Counted from the first letter of the stretch, positions 29,265 to 39,702 are shown. The stretch is DNA of 64,000 nucleotides from Aeromonas hydrophila subsp. hydrophila ATCC 7966 (GCF_000014805.1 NC_008570.1:2423001-2487000); one strand, 5' to 3'. Numbers and translations are program-made. Notes: generated by a model from the sequence alone, not told the origin.

Positions 29265-29898
29265 GTTGTGTCAGGTAGGGATTGCTTGCCTGCTCGCGGC
29301 CGAACGTCGAGCTGGGACCGTGGCCGGGGATGAAGACGATGTCATCGCCAAGGGGCAGCAGGGTCTCGGTGATCGACTTGATCAGCGTCCCGTGATCGCC
29401 ACGGGGGAAGTCGGTCCGACCTATGCTGCCGGCAAACAGCACGTCGCCCACCCAGGCAAGCCGCTCGGTCTGAGAGAGCAGCACCACATGGCCCGGGGTG
29501 TGGCCAGGGCAGAAGTACACCTCCAGCTCGCATTGACCCACCTTTACCTTGTCACCTTGCTCAAGCCAGTGATCCGGCGTGAACGCGGGGGTATGAGCGA
29601 AGCCAAACATCTGGCTCTGCTGGGGCAGCATGTCGAGCCAGAACGCATCCTCTTTGTGGGGGCCGGTGATGGCCACCCCGGTTTTCTCCCGCAGCTCGGC
29701 AGCGGCACCCACGTGATCCAGATGACCGTGAGTCAGCAGGATATGGGTCAGGGTCAGCCCGCGTTTGGCGATGGCGGCCAGCAGCTTGTCCGCTTCGCCG
29801 CCCGGATCGATGAGGGCGGCCTGATGGGTCTCGTCACACCAGATGAGGGAGCAGTTCTGAGCAAACTGGGTGACCGGGATCACCTCGAATTTCAACAT
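29254..29898 (-). CDS. metallo-beta-lactamase-fold hydrolase (YcbL type)
   Basis: A 214-aa member of the glyoxalase II-like type, resembling YcbL. It has the metal-binding motif THGHLDHVG (HxHxDH), then FCPGHTPGHVVLL, WVGDVLFAGSIGRTDFPRGD and IPGHGPSSTFGREQASNPYL, which give the remaining ligands. Soluble, no signal peptide. It ends convergently inside the HD-GYP gene (11-bp overlap). Its substrate is unproven; members of this group include lactoylglutathione hydrolases. Confidence 0.9.
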   Translation of the reverse strand: MLKFEVIPVTQFAQNCSLIWCDETHQAALIDPGGEADKLLAAIAKRGLTLTHILLTHGHLDHVGAAAELREKTGVAITGPHKEDAFWLDMLPQQSQMFGFAHTPAFTPDHWLEQGDKVKVGQCELEVYFCPGHTPGHVVLLSQTERLAWVGDVLFAGSIGRTDFPRGDHGTLIKSITETLLPLGDDIVFIPGHGPSSTFGREQASNPYLTQPIW

Positions 29899-29925
29899 AT
29901 GGGGTCCTCTTGATGGGCCGCTGAT

Positions 29926-31026
29926 TCAGGCACGCTGCTTGGCAAAGAAGTCGAGGCAAGCCTGCTTGTCACCCTGAAAGATGATGCGCTCGCGCTTGTT
30001 GCCAAGCTGGTAAAGGTACATGGGATCGTAATAGCGGGTCAGCAACAGGGTGATCCAGGCCAGGTGCAGCGAGGTATCACCGCTGCTGGCTTGCTCGGCG
30101 AGCGCGCTCTGCATCAGGGTGTCCAGCTCGCGATGGGCCTGATCACCGAGCCGGCGCTTGAGTCTGGCCAGTGCATCGGTCAGGTAAGCGGCAAACAGTG
30201 GCCAGCCCTCTTCGGCGCCAAACATCGCCTGATAGCGCAGCCAGAGGTCGTGCACATAGTCCTGGCGGATCTGTTCGGCGCGCTCTTCTTGCGGCACCTC
30301 GACCACCACCAGCGGTGCCTGGCTCATGGCATCGAACAGTGGATTGGGCAGGCAGCAGCGGCCGATGAGACGGCTCTCGTCTTCCACCACGAACGCCTGC
30401 TCACCCTGATGGCGGCGTTTGAGCAGCTCGATGGCCAGGTTGTTTTCAAAGTTGATGTTGCTGGGCTGGCCGCCGGGCAGCTGGCCAAACGACGACCCCC
30501 TGTGATGGGCATGGCCTTCCAGATCCAGCGCCTGGGCCACCTCGGCCAGCATGTGGGTCTTGCCGGAGCCGGTCATGCCGGTCAGCACGGTCCACTGGCA
30601 CTCTGCGGCCGCTCCATCGAGGGTGTCGATGAGGAAGCGGCGCAGATCCTTGTAACCACCTGCGATCCGCGGGCGGGTGACTCCAGCTTCATGCAGCCAC
30701 TGCTGCACCGTTTGCGAGCGCAGGCCGCCGCGAAAGCAGTAGAGCACGGCATCCGGCTGCCGGCGCAGCTGGGCCAGCCAGCCCTCGAGGCGTTCGGCCC
30801 GCACTGCGCCACCGACCAGTTGATGGCCCAGCGCGATGGCGGCCGCCTGCCCCTGCTGCTTGAAGCAGGTACCGACCTGGGCCCGCTCATCATCCGTCAT
30901 CAACGGCAGATTGGTCGAGCAGGGGAAGGCCCCCTCCTTGAACTCGATGGGGGCGCGCAGGTCGATGAGCGGAACGTCATCCAGAAAAATCCGGGCGTAA
31001 TCCGTGGCCAGTGGCAGTGCACTCAT
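29926..31026 (-). CDS. selU: tRNA 2-selenouridine synthase
   Basis: MnmH/SelU replaces the sulphur of 2-thiouridine at tRNA position 34 with selenium using selenophosphate. The product is 366 aa: N-terminal rhodanese domain with catalytic Cys97 ([11 protein letters not shown]) and a P-loop [10 protein letters not shown] at 149-158. Its start codon overlaps the end of selD by 4 bp, and selD makes the selenophosphate it uses, so function and co-expression fit closely. Confidence 0.95.
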
Positions 31027-32060
31027 TGGACAACCTCGATGAACTGGTTGCCGGTGCGGGCCTGCAGCTGGCCGATGGGGGAGAGGGTCAGCCCTGCCTG
31101 TGCGGCAATGGCGAGGAGCTCGGCTTCACTTTCTTTACCGACGGCTACCAGCAGGCCGCCGCTGGTCTGCGGGTCGCACAGGATGTTACGGGTGCGATCA
31201 TCCATGGCGTCCAGCTTGTCACCATAGGAGTCGAAGTTGCGCAGGGTACCGCCCGGTACGCAGCCCTCACTCAGGTAGTAATCCACCTCGTCCAGCAGCG
31301 GCAGCGCCTTGAAGTCTAGGCGGGCACTGACGCCGGAACCTTCGCACATCTCCAGCAGATGGCCGGCCAGACCAAAGCCGGTCACGTCGGTCATGGCGTG
31401 TACGCCGGGCAGTTCGGCAAAGCGCTGGCCAATCTTGTTGAGGGTGCACATGGCGTTGGGGGCCAGTTGCTCGTGCTCGGGTTTGAGCTTGCCCTTCTTC
31501 TGGGCAGTGGTGAGGATGCCGATGCCGAGGGGTTTGGTCAGATAGAGGGTGTCACCCACCTTGGCGGTGTCGTTCTGCTTGATGGCATCGAGCGGCACGA
31601 TACCGGTCACCGCGAGACCGAAGATGGGCTCGGGGGCATCGATGCTGTGGCCGCCGGCCAGAGAAATACCCGCTTCGTGGCACACCTGACGGCCGCCGTC
31701 GATCACCTGTTGGGCCACTTCCGGCGCCAGGGTGTTGATGGGCCAGCCGAGGATGGCGATGGCGACGATGGGTTTGCCGCCCATGGCGTAGATATCGCTG
31801 ATGGCGTTGGTGGCGGCGATGCGGCCGAAGGTGAAGGGGTCATCGACGATGGGCATGAAGAAGTCGGTGGTGGAGACGATACCCTGACCGTTGCCGATAT
31901 CGACCACGGCCGCGTCATCCTTGCTGCTGTTGCCGACCACCAGCGTCGGGTCGTCAAAACCCGGGATCTGGCTCTTGAGAATGGTGTCGAGCACCTTGGG
32001 AGAGATTTTGCAGCCGCAGCCAGCGCCGTGGCTGTATTGGGTCAGACGAATGGAAGACAT
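31023..32060 (-). CDS. selD: selenide, water dikinase
   Basis: Makes selenophosphate from selenide and ATP for selenocysteine and selenouridine formation. The product is 345 aa (E. coli 347). The N-terminal [24 protein letters not shown] has the catalytic cysteine at residue 15 (Cys17 of E. coli), so this is the cysteine not the selenocysteine form. ATG 32060 has AGGGGA 4 nt upstream and is preferred over the extension to 32081. It overlaps selU by 4 bp. Confidence 0.97.
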
Positions 32061-32445
32061 ACTTTCCCCTTGTGTGTGCAAACTTGCGTATACAAATAAG
32101 TGCAGCGGCTCTGTGGAGCCGTCAAATGTGCGCGTATGCGCGCGAAATTCGGGTGGCCTTGGCTGGCTTTGAGCGCAGCGATGTCAGGCAGCCGTGCAAG
32201 GCAGTCTGGCAGGACGGGGGAGGAGAGGCGACAGATGCGCCGGCGCAGCCCCTCCAAGGGCCACAGGACGGGCCATTATGCCACAAATGGCCGCTCTGGT
32301 TCGAACTGGAATTCACACAAAGCGCAGGGAATTGGCGGCTTTAGAGGAAAGGGTCAGCCTTCGTCATGACGCAGGCAAGGCTCTCCCCCGGCGCAGCCCC
32401 GAAGGCGAGCCATGCTGCCATCGGGGCCATCTTTTGGTGGGGAAC
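32061..32445. other. intergenic region upstream of selD
   Basis: Between the divergent-in-position selD start (right end 32060) and the end of the acyltransferase gene at 32446, 385 bp. It must contain the selD promoter on the minus strand and perhaps the acyltransferase terminator, but I found no clear -35/-10 pair, U-tract hairpin or small RNA. Frames at 32072-32369 are not supported by a ribosome binding site or codon bias. Confidence 0.6.
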
Positions 32446-33630
32446 TTAGCCGGCTTGCTCCATCACCGGCTGGCGAGCCTTGCCGAGCCGGCGCAGGCGC
32501 CGTTGCAGCGGCCGCTCCAGCAGGGTGTAGCTCAGCGCCGAGAGCCCGATCAGCACCGCCAGCATCAACATGGTGGCCAACACACCCAGCAAGGGGTTGG
32601 TCTGGGCGTACCACCACTCGGTGAGCCCCGGCGCCAGATAGTGGACAAGCTCGCAGCCGGTGAGCAGCACCAGGGCGTGCAGCAGGTAGATGGAGTAGGA
32701 GAGATCCCCCAGCCAGTTGGTGACGCGGTTATCCAGGAGGCGCAGCAGCGGGCTCTGGCGATCCCCCTGGCAGGCGGCAATCCAGATCAGCAACACGTAG
32801 GCACTGATCAGCAGCAGGGTCAGCTGCGGCGTCATGGTGAACTGCATCAGCGCGAAGGGGAGCAGAAAGGCGAGCAGCAGCGGCAGATCCTGCTGCATCA
32901 TGGGCCACTGGCGGGCAGCCTTGACCTTCGGCAGCAGCCAGAGCCCGAGCACGAATTCACTTACCCCGCGCCCAATGGCCAGCGCCCCGCTGGTGACATC
33001 CAGGGTACCGCGACTGTGCACGATAAAGGCCAGCACCGTCAGGGCCAGCAAGGGGGCGAGGTTGCTCCAGCGGCTGCGGGTGACGGCGAGGGGAATGAGC
33101 AGCGGAAACAACAGATAGCTGATCCACTCTACGCTCAGCGACCAGGCGGCGAAGTTCCAGGTCAATCCGTGATCGGTCACCACCTGCAGCAGCAACAGGC
33201 TGCTTGGCAGCGCCTCGGCCGGGGTAAAGGGCGAGCCGAAAGGAGGCATCCCCTCCCACTCCCACATCTTGAACAGGGGGCCGGCGTAGAAGCCAATCCC
33301 ATGGTGGGCCTTGTAAAGCTCCCAGCCCACCAGCAGCAGCAGGGTCACCAGGTAGAGGGGATAAACCCGGGTCAGCCGCAGCCAGAGGAAGCGGCCATAA
33401 CTTATGGTGCGGGGCGTGCGGGCAAAGGCCTCCCCGTAGACGTGGGCCAGCACCAGCCCGCTCAAAATAAAGAACAGATCGACCCAGAGGTAGCCGTTCT
33501 CGATGAGTTGGGTGTGGCCGGCGATCGATTCCATCCACTGGGGAAAGAGCAGCAAGCGGGCGTGGAACAGCACCACCATCAGGGCAGCGATGCCCCGCAG
33601 CGGCGTCAACAGCGGCAATGATTGATTCAT
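32446..33630 (-). CDS. acyltransferase family 3 membrane protein (OafA type)
   Basis: A 394-aa integral membrane O-acyltransferase with about ten hydrophobic segments. The N-terminus has LTPLRGIAALMVVLFHARLL, with the catalytic-type Arg and His of acyltransferase family 3, followed by VDLFFILSGLVLAHVYGEAF. C-terminal DLSYSIYLLHALVLL and YTLLERPLQRRL are also typical. Such enzymes acylate lipopolysaccharide, exopolysaccharide or other sugars. No polysaccharide cluster adjoins, so the substrate is unknown. Confidence 0.9.
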   Translation of the reverse strand: MNQSLPLLTPLRGIAALMVVLFHARLLLFPQWMESIAGHTQLIENGYLWVDLFFILSGLVLAHVYGEAFARTPRTISYGRFLWLRLTRVYPLYLVTLLLLVGWELYKAHHGIGFYAGPLFKMWEWEGMPPFGSPFTPAEALPSSLLLLQVVTDHGLTWNFAAWSLSVEWISYLLFPLLIPLAVTRSRWSNLAPLLALTVLAFIVHSRGTLDVTSGALAIGRGVSEFVLGLWLLPKVKAARQWPMMQQDLPLLLAFLLPFALMQFTMTPQLTLLLISAYVLLIWIAACQGDRQSPLLRLLDNRVTNWLGDLSYSIYLLHALVLLTGCELVHYLAPGLTEWWYAQTNPLLGVLATMLMLAVLIGLSALSYTLLERPLQRRLRRLGKARQPVMEQAG

Positions 33631-33890
33631 GACGGGATCCTTGATGATGTTCAGCTTGGCCTGACATCGATTTTTGTTGTGGTGCCGCTCATCAACCCTG
33701 ATGAGTCGGCTGCCCAGGCTTGGCGGCCACAGGCGGGATCACCCTACCTAAAAGAGAGCCATACGGGTGTGATTTTCGTCATGAATGCGCATTTATCATC
33801 CAAAAACCAGCAAGGGATCCGCGCTGCAGCGAAGGTGAAGAGGGGATCTAGACTAGGGAAGTCATCCATCAGTGTGCAAGGATCGTCCCG

Positions 33891-34535
33891 ATGAAACTCT
33901 ATGCCCATCCTTTCTCATCCTACAGCCAGAAGGTGTTGATCGCCCTCTACGAGAATGCCACCCCGTTCGAGTACCGGAATCTCGAAGAGCCGGCGGCCAA
34001 CGCCGAACTTGCTGCCCTCTGGCCACTCAAGCGCTTCCCCGTGTTGCTCGATGACGGTCGCTGCATTCTCGAGAGCAGCACCATCGTCGCCCATCTGCAG
34101 GCGCACCACCCGGGCCCCGTCAGCCTGATCCCGCCCGGTGATGCGGGTCTGGAGGTGCATATGCTGGATCGCGTCTTCGACAACTATGTGATGACGCCGA
34201 TGCAAAAAGTGGTGCTGGATGCGCTGCGCCCGGTCGCGGATCGCGACCGCTATGGCGTAGCGGAGGCCCGCGAGCTGCTCGATCAGATCTACCCCTGGCT
34301 CGATCAGCGGCTCGAAGGGCGCCACTGGATTGCCGGCGCTGGCTTCACGCTGGCCGATTGCGCCGCCGCCCCCTCGCTCTTCTACGCCGACTGGGCCCAC
34401 GAGATCCCCGCTAGCTATGGCCGTCTGCGTGCCTATCGCGCCCGTCTGCTCAATCATCCCTCCATCGTGCGGGTGGTGGAGGAGGCCAGGCCATTTCGAC
34501 ACTACTTCCCGCTGGGCGCGCCGGCGCGTGACTGA
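33891..34535 (+). CDS. glutathione S-transferase family protein
   Basis: A 214-aa GST: thioredoxin-like N-terminal domain (MKLYAHPFSSYSQKVLIALYENATPFEYRNLEE, KRFPVLLDDGRCILESSTIVAHLQ) and an all-helical C-terminal domain (AGAGFTLADCAAAPSLFYADWA). The catalytic Ser or Cys would be within YAHPFSSYSQKV; the exact class is not clear. It has its own 260-bp upstream region and is divergent from the acyltransferase gene. Confidence 0.92.
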   Translation: MKLYAHPFSSYSQKVLIALYENATPFEYRNLEEPAANAELAALWPLKRFPVLLDDGRCILESSTIVAHLQAHHPGPVSLIPPGDAGLEVHMLDRVFDNYVMTPMQKVVLDALRPVADRDRYGVAEARELLDQIYPWLDQRLEGRHWIAGAGFTLADCAAAPSLFYADWAHEIPASYGRLRAYRARLLNHPSIVRVVEEARPFRHYFPLGAPARD

Positions 34536-35016
34536 GCGGGATGATTTGTGGCGGGCGGGCATTGCCGCCCCGGGCAATGTGCGAGGCGGACAGGGGCATG
34601 GCGTGATCAATTGCCGGGGAAAAACAGCAATATTCATTCAGATGAGTGGGTATGCGTTTATGGCTGATATTTCCCCGAGGAACTTTTAATGTTGATGCGT
34701 AATATTTCATGTTTTTGCATAAAAATGCCGGGAATGTCCCTGCTGGCGGGCTGTGTATGCCATGCTTGGGGTGAAAGATAGATGAGAATCGGGCTAACGA
34801 TGGGGCAATTTCAGATTGAGGATGGCTGCAGTCAGTTGAAGAGGAGAGATAGGAGCACCCCTCGCTGTTGGTAGCAGAGTCGGAGGTGAGGTTATCTCTT
34901 TGGCGGCTGCATAAAAAAAGCCCGCTTTGATCGCGGGCTTTTTGATGGCTTGCCGGACCCAATCCTGGCCTGGATCTGGAACCGGGGACAATGGGGGCTG
35001 CGTTGGTCTGCTCGGC
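34536..35016. other. intergenic region with possible small RNA
   Basis: About 480 bp between the GST gene and the end of rlmI. The only clear element is the terminator at 34913-34943. Because that terminator also reads well in the plus direction, a short transcript on the plus strand ending there is possible, with a purine-rich stretch around 34840-34862. I found no match to a known small RNA and no promoter I would defend. Confidence 0.4.
34913..34943. terminator. terminator after rlmI, symmetrical
   Basis: AAAAAGCCCGC/GCGGGCTTTTT stem, loop TTTGAT (or its complement). It serves rlmI on the minus strand and could also end a plus-strand transcript. Confidence 0.92.
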
Positions 35017-36210
35017 TTAGCGAGCGCGCACCACCAGCCCCTTGAGGTAGAAGCCTTCCGGATAGGCGGTACCGATGGGGTGATCGGAGGCCTGGGACAA
35101 GAGCTCCAGGATCTGGGCGTCGCGGCCGGCATCGAGCGCCGCATCGGCGACGATCTTCTGGAACAGGCTCTGCTCCATCAGGCCGGAGCAGGAGTAGGTC
35201 AAGAGCACGCCACCCGGTGCCAGCAGCTGGAACGCCAGCATGTTGATGTCTTTGTAGCCGCGACAGGCGCCCAGCAGCTGGGCCTTGCTCTCGGCGAACT
35301 TGGGCGGGTCCAGCACGATGACATCGAACTTATCGCCCTTTTCGCGGTATTCACGCAGCAGCTTGAACACGTCGTGACGAACGAACTGGGTGTTGCTGGT
35401 ATCCAGCCCGTTCAGCTCGGCGTTCTGGCGGGCAATATCCAGTGCATTCTGGGAAAGATCGACGTTGACCACTTCCTTGGCGCCGCCCTTGAGGGCGTAG
35501 ACGCCAAAACCACCGGTGTAGCAGAAGCAGTTGAGCACCCGCTTGCCTTCGGTGTATTTGGCGGCAGCCTGGCGGTTGTCCCGTTGATCCAGATAGAAGC
35601 CGGTCTTGTGACCGTTGCGGATGTCCACCAGGATCTTGACGCCGCCATTCTCCTCGATCACCACCGGCTCGGTCGGGGTCTCGCCATAGATGACGCCGGT
35701 ACGTTCCTTCAGCCCTTCCTTCTTGCGTACCGCCACGTCGGAGCGCTCATAGATGCTGCACTCGGGGTAGAGGGTACGCAGCGCTTGGGTGATCAAGTCG
35801 CGCTGGAACTCGGCCCCGGCGGAGAGAATTTGGCACACCAGAAAATCGGCGTAGCGGTCGATGGTCAGACCCGGCAGGCCGTCGGATTCGGCGGCGCAGA
35901 GGCGATAGCCGGTGAGGCCCTGACGCTTGATGAGCCCATCGCGGGACTCTTGGGCGTATTTGAGGCGACGGATGAAGAAGTCGAGATCGACGGTTTCCTC
36001 TTTGTCGAAGGTCCAGACCCGGGCACGGATCTGGGAGCTGCCGGACCAGGCACCGCGGGCGAGCCACTTGCCATCCTGGGTGTAGATCTCGACGGTATCG
36101 CCATCGATGGGGTTGCCCTGTACCCGCTCGATCCCCTTGGAGAAGATCCAGGGGTGGCGACGCAGCAGGGATTTTTCGCGGCCTTTGACGAGATAGATGG
36201 AAGCGCTCAT
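35017..36210 (-). CDS. rlmI: 23S rRNA m5C1962 methyltransferase
   Basis: Methylates C1962 of 23S rRNA using SAM. The product is 397 aa (E. coli 396). It has an N-terminal PUA domain ([23 protein letters not shown]), a RFM methyltransferase core with [36 protein letters not shown] and the motif VLLTYSCSG, whose cysteine is the expected nucleophile. ATG 36210 is preferred over the extension to 36258. In E. coli it neighbours yccX; here acylphosphatase is about 3.5 kb away. Confidence 0.96.
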   Translation of the reverse strand: MSASIYLVKGREKSLLRRHPWIFSKGIERVQGNPIDGDTVEIYTQDGKWLARGAWSGSSQIRARVWTFDKEETVDLDFFIRRLKYAQESRDGLIKRQGLTGYRLCAAESDGLPGLTIDRYADFLVCQILSAGAEFQRDLITQALRTLYPECSIYERSDVAVRKKEGLKERTGVIYGETPTEPVVIEENGGVKILVDIRNGHKTGFYLDQRDNRQAAAKYTEGKRVLNCFCYTGGFGVYALKGGAKEVVNVDLSQNALDIARQNAELNGLDTSNTQFVRHDVFKLLREYREKGDKFDVIVLDPPKFAESKAQLLGACRGYKDINMLAFQLLAPGGVLLTYSCSGLMEQSLFQKIVADAALDAGRDAQILELLSQASDHPIGTAYPEGFYLKGLVVRAR

Positions 36211-36557
36211 GGGGGTTGCCAGATGGTCAAAAGAAAAGGGGCCACATTCTAAGGGCAATAGGGCGGCTAAGCCAGTCTTTGCTGGTATATGACGAATGAC
36301 TCATCTTTGCCGTTGGACAATGGTTGGATGCAGGATGTGCGTAGTCTGAGGAGATTTCTTGTTGGTGTTGTAGGCTGCTTATTTTACTGGCTGTGGTTTG
36401 AAGTGCTTAATTTACGTTCAATAATCGTTTCTTGATGTGCAAAATATATCCATATTGGTATTTTTATCTTTATTTTGTGAGATTTCCTCTAAAGAGCCAT
36501 TTGGTGATGTCGATAGAGTGGGGGCTATTTTGAATCTTTCCTTGCATCGAGCTGTCC
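36211..36557. other. AT-rich promoter region upstream of the flagellin gene
   Basis: 347 bp of low-GC DNA between divergent rlmI and the flagellin gene. The one element I can support is the sigma-28-type promoter at 36490-36516; no small RNA or other gene is apparent. Confidence 0.7.
36490..36516 (+). promoter_or_regulatory. sigma-28 (FliA) promoter of the flagellin gene
   Basis: TAAA at 36490-36493, then 15 bp, then GTCGATAG at 36509-36516. The known FliA consensus is TAAA-N15-GCCGATAA, so the -10 differs at two of eight positions and the spacing is exact. Predicted transcription start about 36525, some 33 nt before the ATG. Confidence 0.75.
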
Positions 36558-38072
36558 ATGTCACTTTCTATTGCCACCAATGTTTCTGCCCTCAATGCGT
36601 CTCGCCATCTTGGTCAGTCAGCAAATACGCTGGACTCTGTATATCGACGACTGTCATCCGGACTGCGTATCAACAGTGCCGCCGATGATGCAGCCGGCTT
36701 GCAGATCAGCAATCGTCTTACCAGTGAAGTGAACGGAACCAACACGGCGATCCGCAATGCCAATGATGGGATCTCGGTCATCAACGTGGCCGATGGTGCG
36801 CTCGATGAGTCGGTAAACCTGATGCAGCGAATGCGCACCTTGGCTCTTCAGTCGGGAAGCGGTGCCAATACGGCAGAGGATCGCGCGGCCTTGAATGCTG
36901 AATTCAAGCAACTGCAGTTGGAGATGGACCGGATTGCCACAGGCACCCGGTTTGCCGGACAGGATCTGCTGGTGGGGAGCTACAAAGGCATTTTTTCGGT
37001 TGGTGCTTATGCAGGACAGAATACCGTCATTACCGATCTCAATGCCCAGACCAAAAATTTGGGAGAGATGGAGTGGCAAGCGCGCAGTCCGGCAGGCAGC
37101 AAGCCGGGGGCATATGACATTGCTGATCTCAAACTTTCATCTCAACCTGTGACTCTCAATGGCGTGACCTTTGACAAAGATTATTCCACCCTGGAAGCAT
37201 TCGTGGCAGATATCAATGGCACCACTTTCCCCAATAATGAGGGGCCGGTAAAAGCACAACAACTGCCTTTTTCAGTCGCTTCTGCAGTCGATTTATCCGC
37301 CTTGCCATCCTATATCGATGTGGCGGGCCACTCTGTGGACTTGACCACCGGCATTGACATGACTGGATGGGATCCGGTCAATCCGACAGCGAAAAATAGT
37401 GCCATCATGGCAACCGTGGCTCAGCGCATCAACAGTACTGCTCAAGCGGCAGGTCTGGGTTTTTATGTGAGTGCCTCCAACAACAGCAATCCCGCCAGCA
37501 ATGCTTTGACCATGCATAGCGCTCAGGGCAACAGCCTGGCGCTGGCCAATGGCACAACGGCCCCTCCGCAGCCCGCCCCACCGGCGCCTCCAGTGAGCAG
37601 CAACTCCTCTTTGAGCGCTCTGTTGCCTGATGTTACCCCCACGACATATATCGGTCAGATAGAGCTGCATTCATCAGGCGACAAGTACTCTAACATCGAT
37701 ATGCAAGGGGCTAGCTTGAATGCGCTGGGCTTTTATCAAGCGGACAAGAAGAAATACACCGTTGATAACATTGATGTTCTGAATAATGACAATGCCAGCA
37801 GAGCGATCAAGACGCTGGATGTGGGAATGAAACAGCTGGGAGTGCAGCGTGCGAGACTGGGCGCGCAGGCCAATGCACTGGATGCACGGGTGCGCAATCT
37901 TGCCAATGCCAATGAGAACCTCAGTGCTGCCCGTTCACGGATCCGTGATGCCGATATGGCGAGTGAGTCGGCGCGTCTGGTTCGTACTCAGATCTTGCAG
38001 CAGGCCAGCTCATCCATATTAAGTCAGGCCAATAGTCGGCCCAATATGGCACTTAGTCTGCTGCAGTCATGA
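36558..38072 (+). CDS. flagellin, isolated and long
   Basis: A 504-aa flagellin. The N-terminal D0/D1 region MSLSIATNVSALNASRHLGQSANTLDSVYRRLSSGLRINSAADDAAGLQISNRL and the C-terminal RNLANANENLSAARSRIRDADMASESARLVRTQILQQASSSILSQAN are well conserved. The middle (about residues 170-410) is variable and includes a Pro/Ala insert TAPPQPAPPAPPVSS near residue 340. It is longer than polar and lateral Aeromonas flagellins known to me (about 280 to 310 aa). No other flagellar structural gene is in the window. It has a FliA-type promoter. Residues of the polymerising ends look intact, so it could be a minor filament subunit. Confidence 0.93.
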   Translation: MSLSIATNVSALNASRHLGQSANTLDSVYRRLSSGLRINSAADDAAGLQISNRLTSEVNGTNTAIRNANDGISVINVADGALDESVNLMQRMRTLALQSGSGANTAEDRAALNAEFKQLQLEMDRIATGTRFAGQDLLVGSYKGIFSVGAYAGQNTVITDLNAQTKNLGEMEWQARSPAGSKPGAYDIADLKLSSQPVTLNGVTFDKDYSTLEAFVADINGTTFPNNEGPVKAQQLPFSVASAVDLSALPSYIDVAGHSVDLTTGIDMTGWDPVNPTAKNSAIMATVAQRINSTAQAAGLGFYVSASNNSNPASNALTMHSAQGNSLALANGTTAPPQPAPPAPPVSSNSSLSALLPDVTPTTYIGQIELHSSGDKYSNIDMQGASLNALGFYQADKKKYTVDNIDVLNNDNASRAIKTLDVGMKQLGVQRARLGAQANALDARVRNLANANENLSAARSRIRDADMASESARLVRTQILQQASSSILSQANSRPNMALSLLQS

Positions 38073-38080
38073 TCAGCAAG

Positions 38081-38116
38081 TTGAACTCATGGCACTCTGC
38101 AGTGCCATGAGTTCAA
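38081..38116. repeat. 16-bp perfect inverted repeat after the flagellin gene
   Basis: TTGAACTCATGGCACT (38081-38096), loop CTGC, and its exact complement (38101-38116), 9 bp after the flagellin stop. There is no following T-run in either direction, so it may stabilise the mRNA 3' end or act as a protein-binding site rather than a simple terminator. A further short palindrome AAGGGATTTATCCCTT lies at 38118-38133. Confidence 0.85.
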
Positions 38117-38181
38117 CAAAGGGATTTATCCCTTAGCAGATGATTGTGAAGTCATGATATTCAGATTGTGAATTGATGCTG

Positions 38182-38220
38182 AAACAACAGAGGCCGTCCT
38201 ATGGATGGCCTCTGTTGTTT
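38182..38220. terminator. bidirectional terminator between flagellin and chemoreceptor genes
   Basis: AAACAACAGAGGCC (38182-38195) pairs with GGCCTCTGTTGTTT (38207-38220), with flanking A and T runs for both convergent transcripts. Confidence 0.85.
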
Positions 38221-38229
38221 GGCGGTACG

Positions 38230-39660
38230 TTAGATTTTTAGCCCCTTCAGCGCCTGGGCCAGCTCGGTGGCGGTGGCCTTGAGGCCGGCGGTGCCGGCCA
38301 CCGAGGCGCTGGCGGACTCTTCCACCTGACCCGCTTCGTGGCGCACCTGATCCAGATTGCGGGTGATCTCCTCGGCCACCGAGCTCTGCTGTTCGCTGGA
38401 GGTGGCGATCTGGGTGCTCATCTCCAGCACCGCATCGCTGTGGTTGCTGAGCTTGTCGATGTCGAGCCCCACTTCGCTGATCAAGGCCTGGCTGCTGGCG
38501 GCGCGACCTACGGTTTTCTCCATGATGTCGTTCAGCGCCCCTGTGCCGGCCTGCAGCTCTTCGATCATCTGCTGGATCTCCACCGTGGCCTGCTGGGTGC
38601 GGCTGGCGAGGGTGCGTACCTCGTCGGCCACCACCGCGAAGCCGCGACCCTGTTCGCCGGCGCGGGCCGCCTCGATGGCGGCATTGAGGGCCAGCAGGTT
38701 GGTTTGCTGGGAGATGGCGTTGATGACGTTGACCACTTCGTTGATGCGATTGGCGTTGTGGGTCAGCCGTTCCACCGCGCCGGAGGCGTTGCCTATCTCG
38801 TCGGCCAGGGTACGGATGGCGGCGATGGTACGCGATACCCGGGCGGCGCCGTTGGCCGCCTCTTCGCTCGACTGACGGGTCTGTTGCAAGGTGTCGTTGG
38901 CGTTGCGGGCCACTTCGCGGATGGCGGCAGACATCTGCTCCATGGCGGCGGCCAGGGAGTCCATGTGCTGGCGCTGGGAGCGGGCCATGCTCTCGCCCTC
39001 GCTGGCATGATCGCGAAACTCGTCGGCGGCCAGGGTGAGCGCCTCGGCGGACTCTTCCACCAGTTGCACTATCTTGTGCTGGCGGTCGGTAAACCTGTCG
39101 ATGCTGCCCGCCAGAATGGAGAATTCGTCGCGCACCGGGAAGAAGTTGAGGCGGAAGGTGAGATCGCCATCCGCCACGGTCTGCAGCGCCTTGTTGGTGG
39201 AGTAGAGTGCACCGGAGACAAAGGTCATCAGGTAGTGGGTGACCAGCGCCAGCAGGGCAGCCAGCACGGCGATGATGGTGAGCGTGGTGCCCTGACCATC
39301 CCACATGGAGTAGCGGGAGGCATCCAGGGTGCCGGTGACGACCCCGGCTTGACCGGCGCTGGCACCATATCGATAGATGTCGCCCTGCCGGGTTAACCCT
39401 GTGCTGCCGGTCGGGCTCAGGGTGAGCTCGGCCGGCAGGGTGAGACCGGCGTGCTGGCTTGATAGCTGGGCACTCAGTTCGACCCGCTGCTTGAGCTGAT
39501 CCAGGCGCAGTTGCATCTGTTGCTGGTGACCGTCTGCCAGCAGATACCAGCTAAGAAAGGCGATGAACAGCAGCGGGCACCAGAAGGTGATGAGAAATTT
39601 TTCGCTGATCGTGAGGTGAATGAGATAACGGTCAACCCACCGAAACTTTACTTCTTTCAT
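38230..39660 (-). CDS. methyl-accepting chemotaxis protein
   Basis: A 476-aa inner membrane chemoreceptor. Membrane segments at about 22-42 and 126-148 flank a small, roughly 80-residue periplasmic region, followed by HAMP (about 149-200) and the signalling coiled coil with the conserved hairpin tip [43 protein letters not shown]. No C-terminal NWETF-type pentapeptide for CheR tethering is seen; the end is ALKGLKI. The short periplasmic domain gives no ligand clue. It has a sigma-28-like promoter and is convergent with the flagellin gene. Confidence 0.94.
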   Translation of the reverse strand: MKEVKFRWVDRYLIHLTISEKFLITFWCPLLFIAFLSWYLLADGHQQQMQLRLDQLKQRVELSAQLSSQHAGLTLPAELTLSPTGSTGLTRQGDIYRYGASAGQAGVVTGTLDASRYSMWDGQGTTLTIIAVLAALLALVTHYLMTFVSGALYSTNKALQTVADGDLTFRLNFFPVRDEFSILAGSIDRFTDRQHKIVQLVEESAEALTLAADEFRDHASEGESMARSQRQHMDSLAAAMEQMSAAIREVARNANDTLQQTRQSSEEAANGAARVSRTIAAIRTLADEIGNASGAVERLTHNANRINEVVNVINAISQQTNLLALNAAIEAARAGEQGRGFAVVADEVRTLASRTQQATVEIQQMIEELQAGTGALNDIMEKTVGRAASSQALISEVGLDIDKLSNHSDAVLEMSTQIATSSEQQSSVAEEITRNLDQVRHEAGQVEESASASVAGTAGLKATATELAQALKGLKI

Positions 39661-39702
39661 AATGGTATTGCGTCCTGCAAGGGGATGAGAGTGTCGCGCT
39701 CA

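Noticed and set aside
32299..32307. GGTTCGAAC, resembling a tRNA T-loop
   Set aside because: The flanking bases do not form the expected five-base-pair stem in either strand, and no acceptor or anticodon stem could be found around it.
38126..39304. Second minus-strand frame over the chemoreceptor
   Set aside because: It is a shifted reading of the chemoreceptor gene with Arg/His-rich low-complexity sequence; the 38230-39660 frame contains the conserved hairpin tip and membrane segments.
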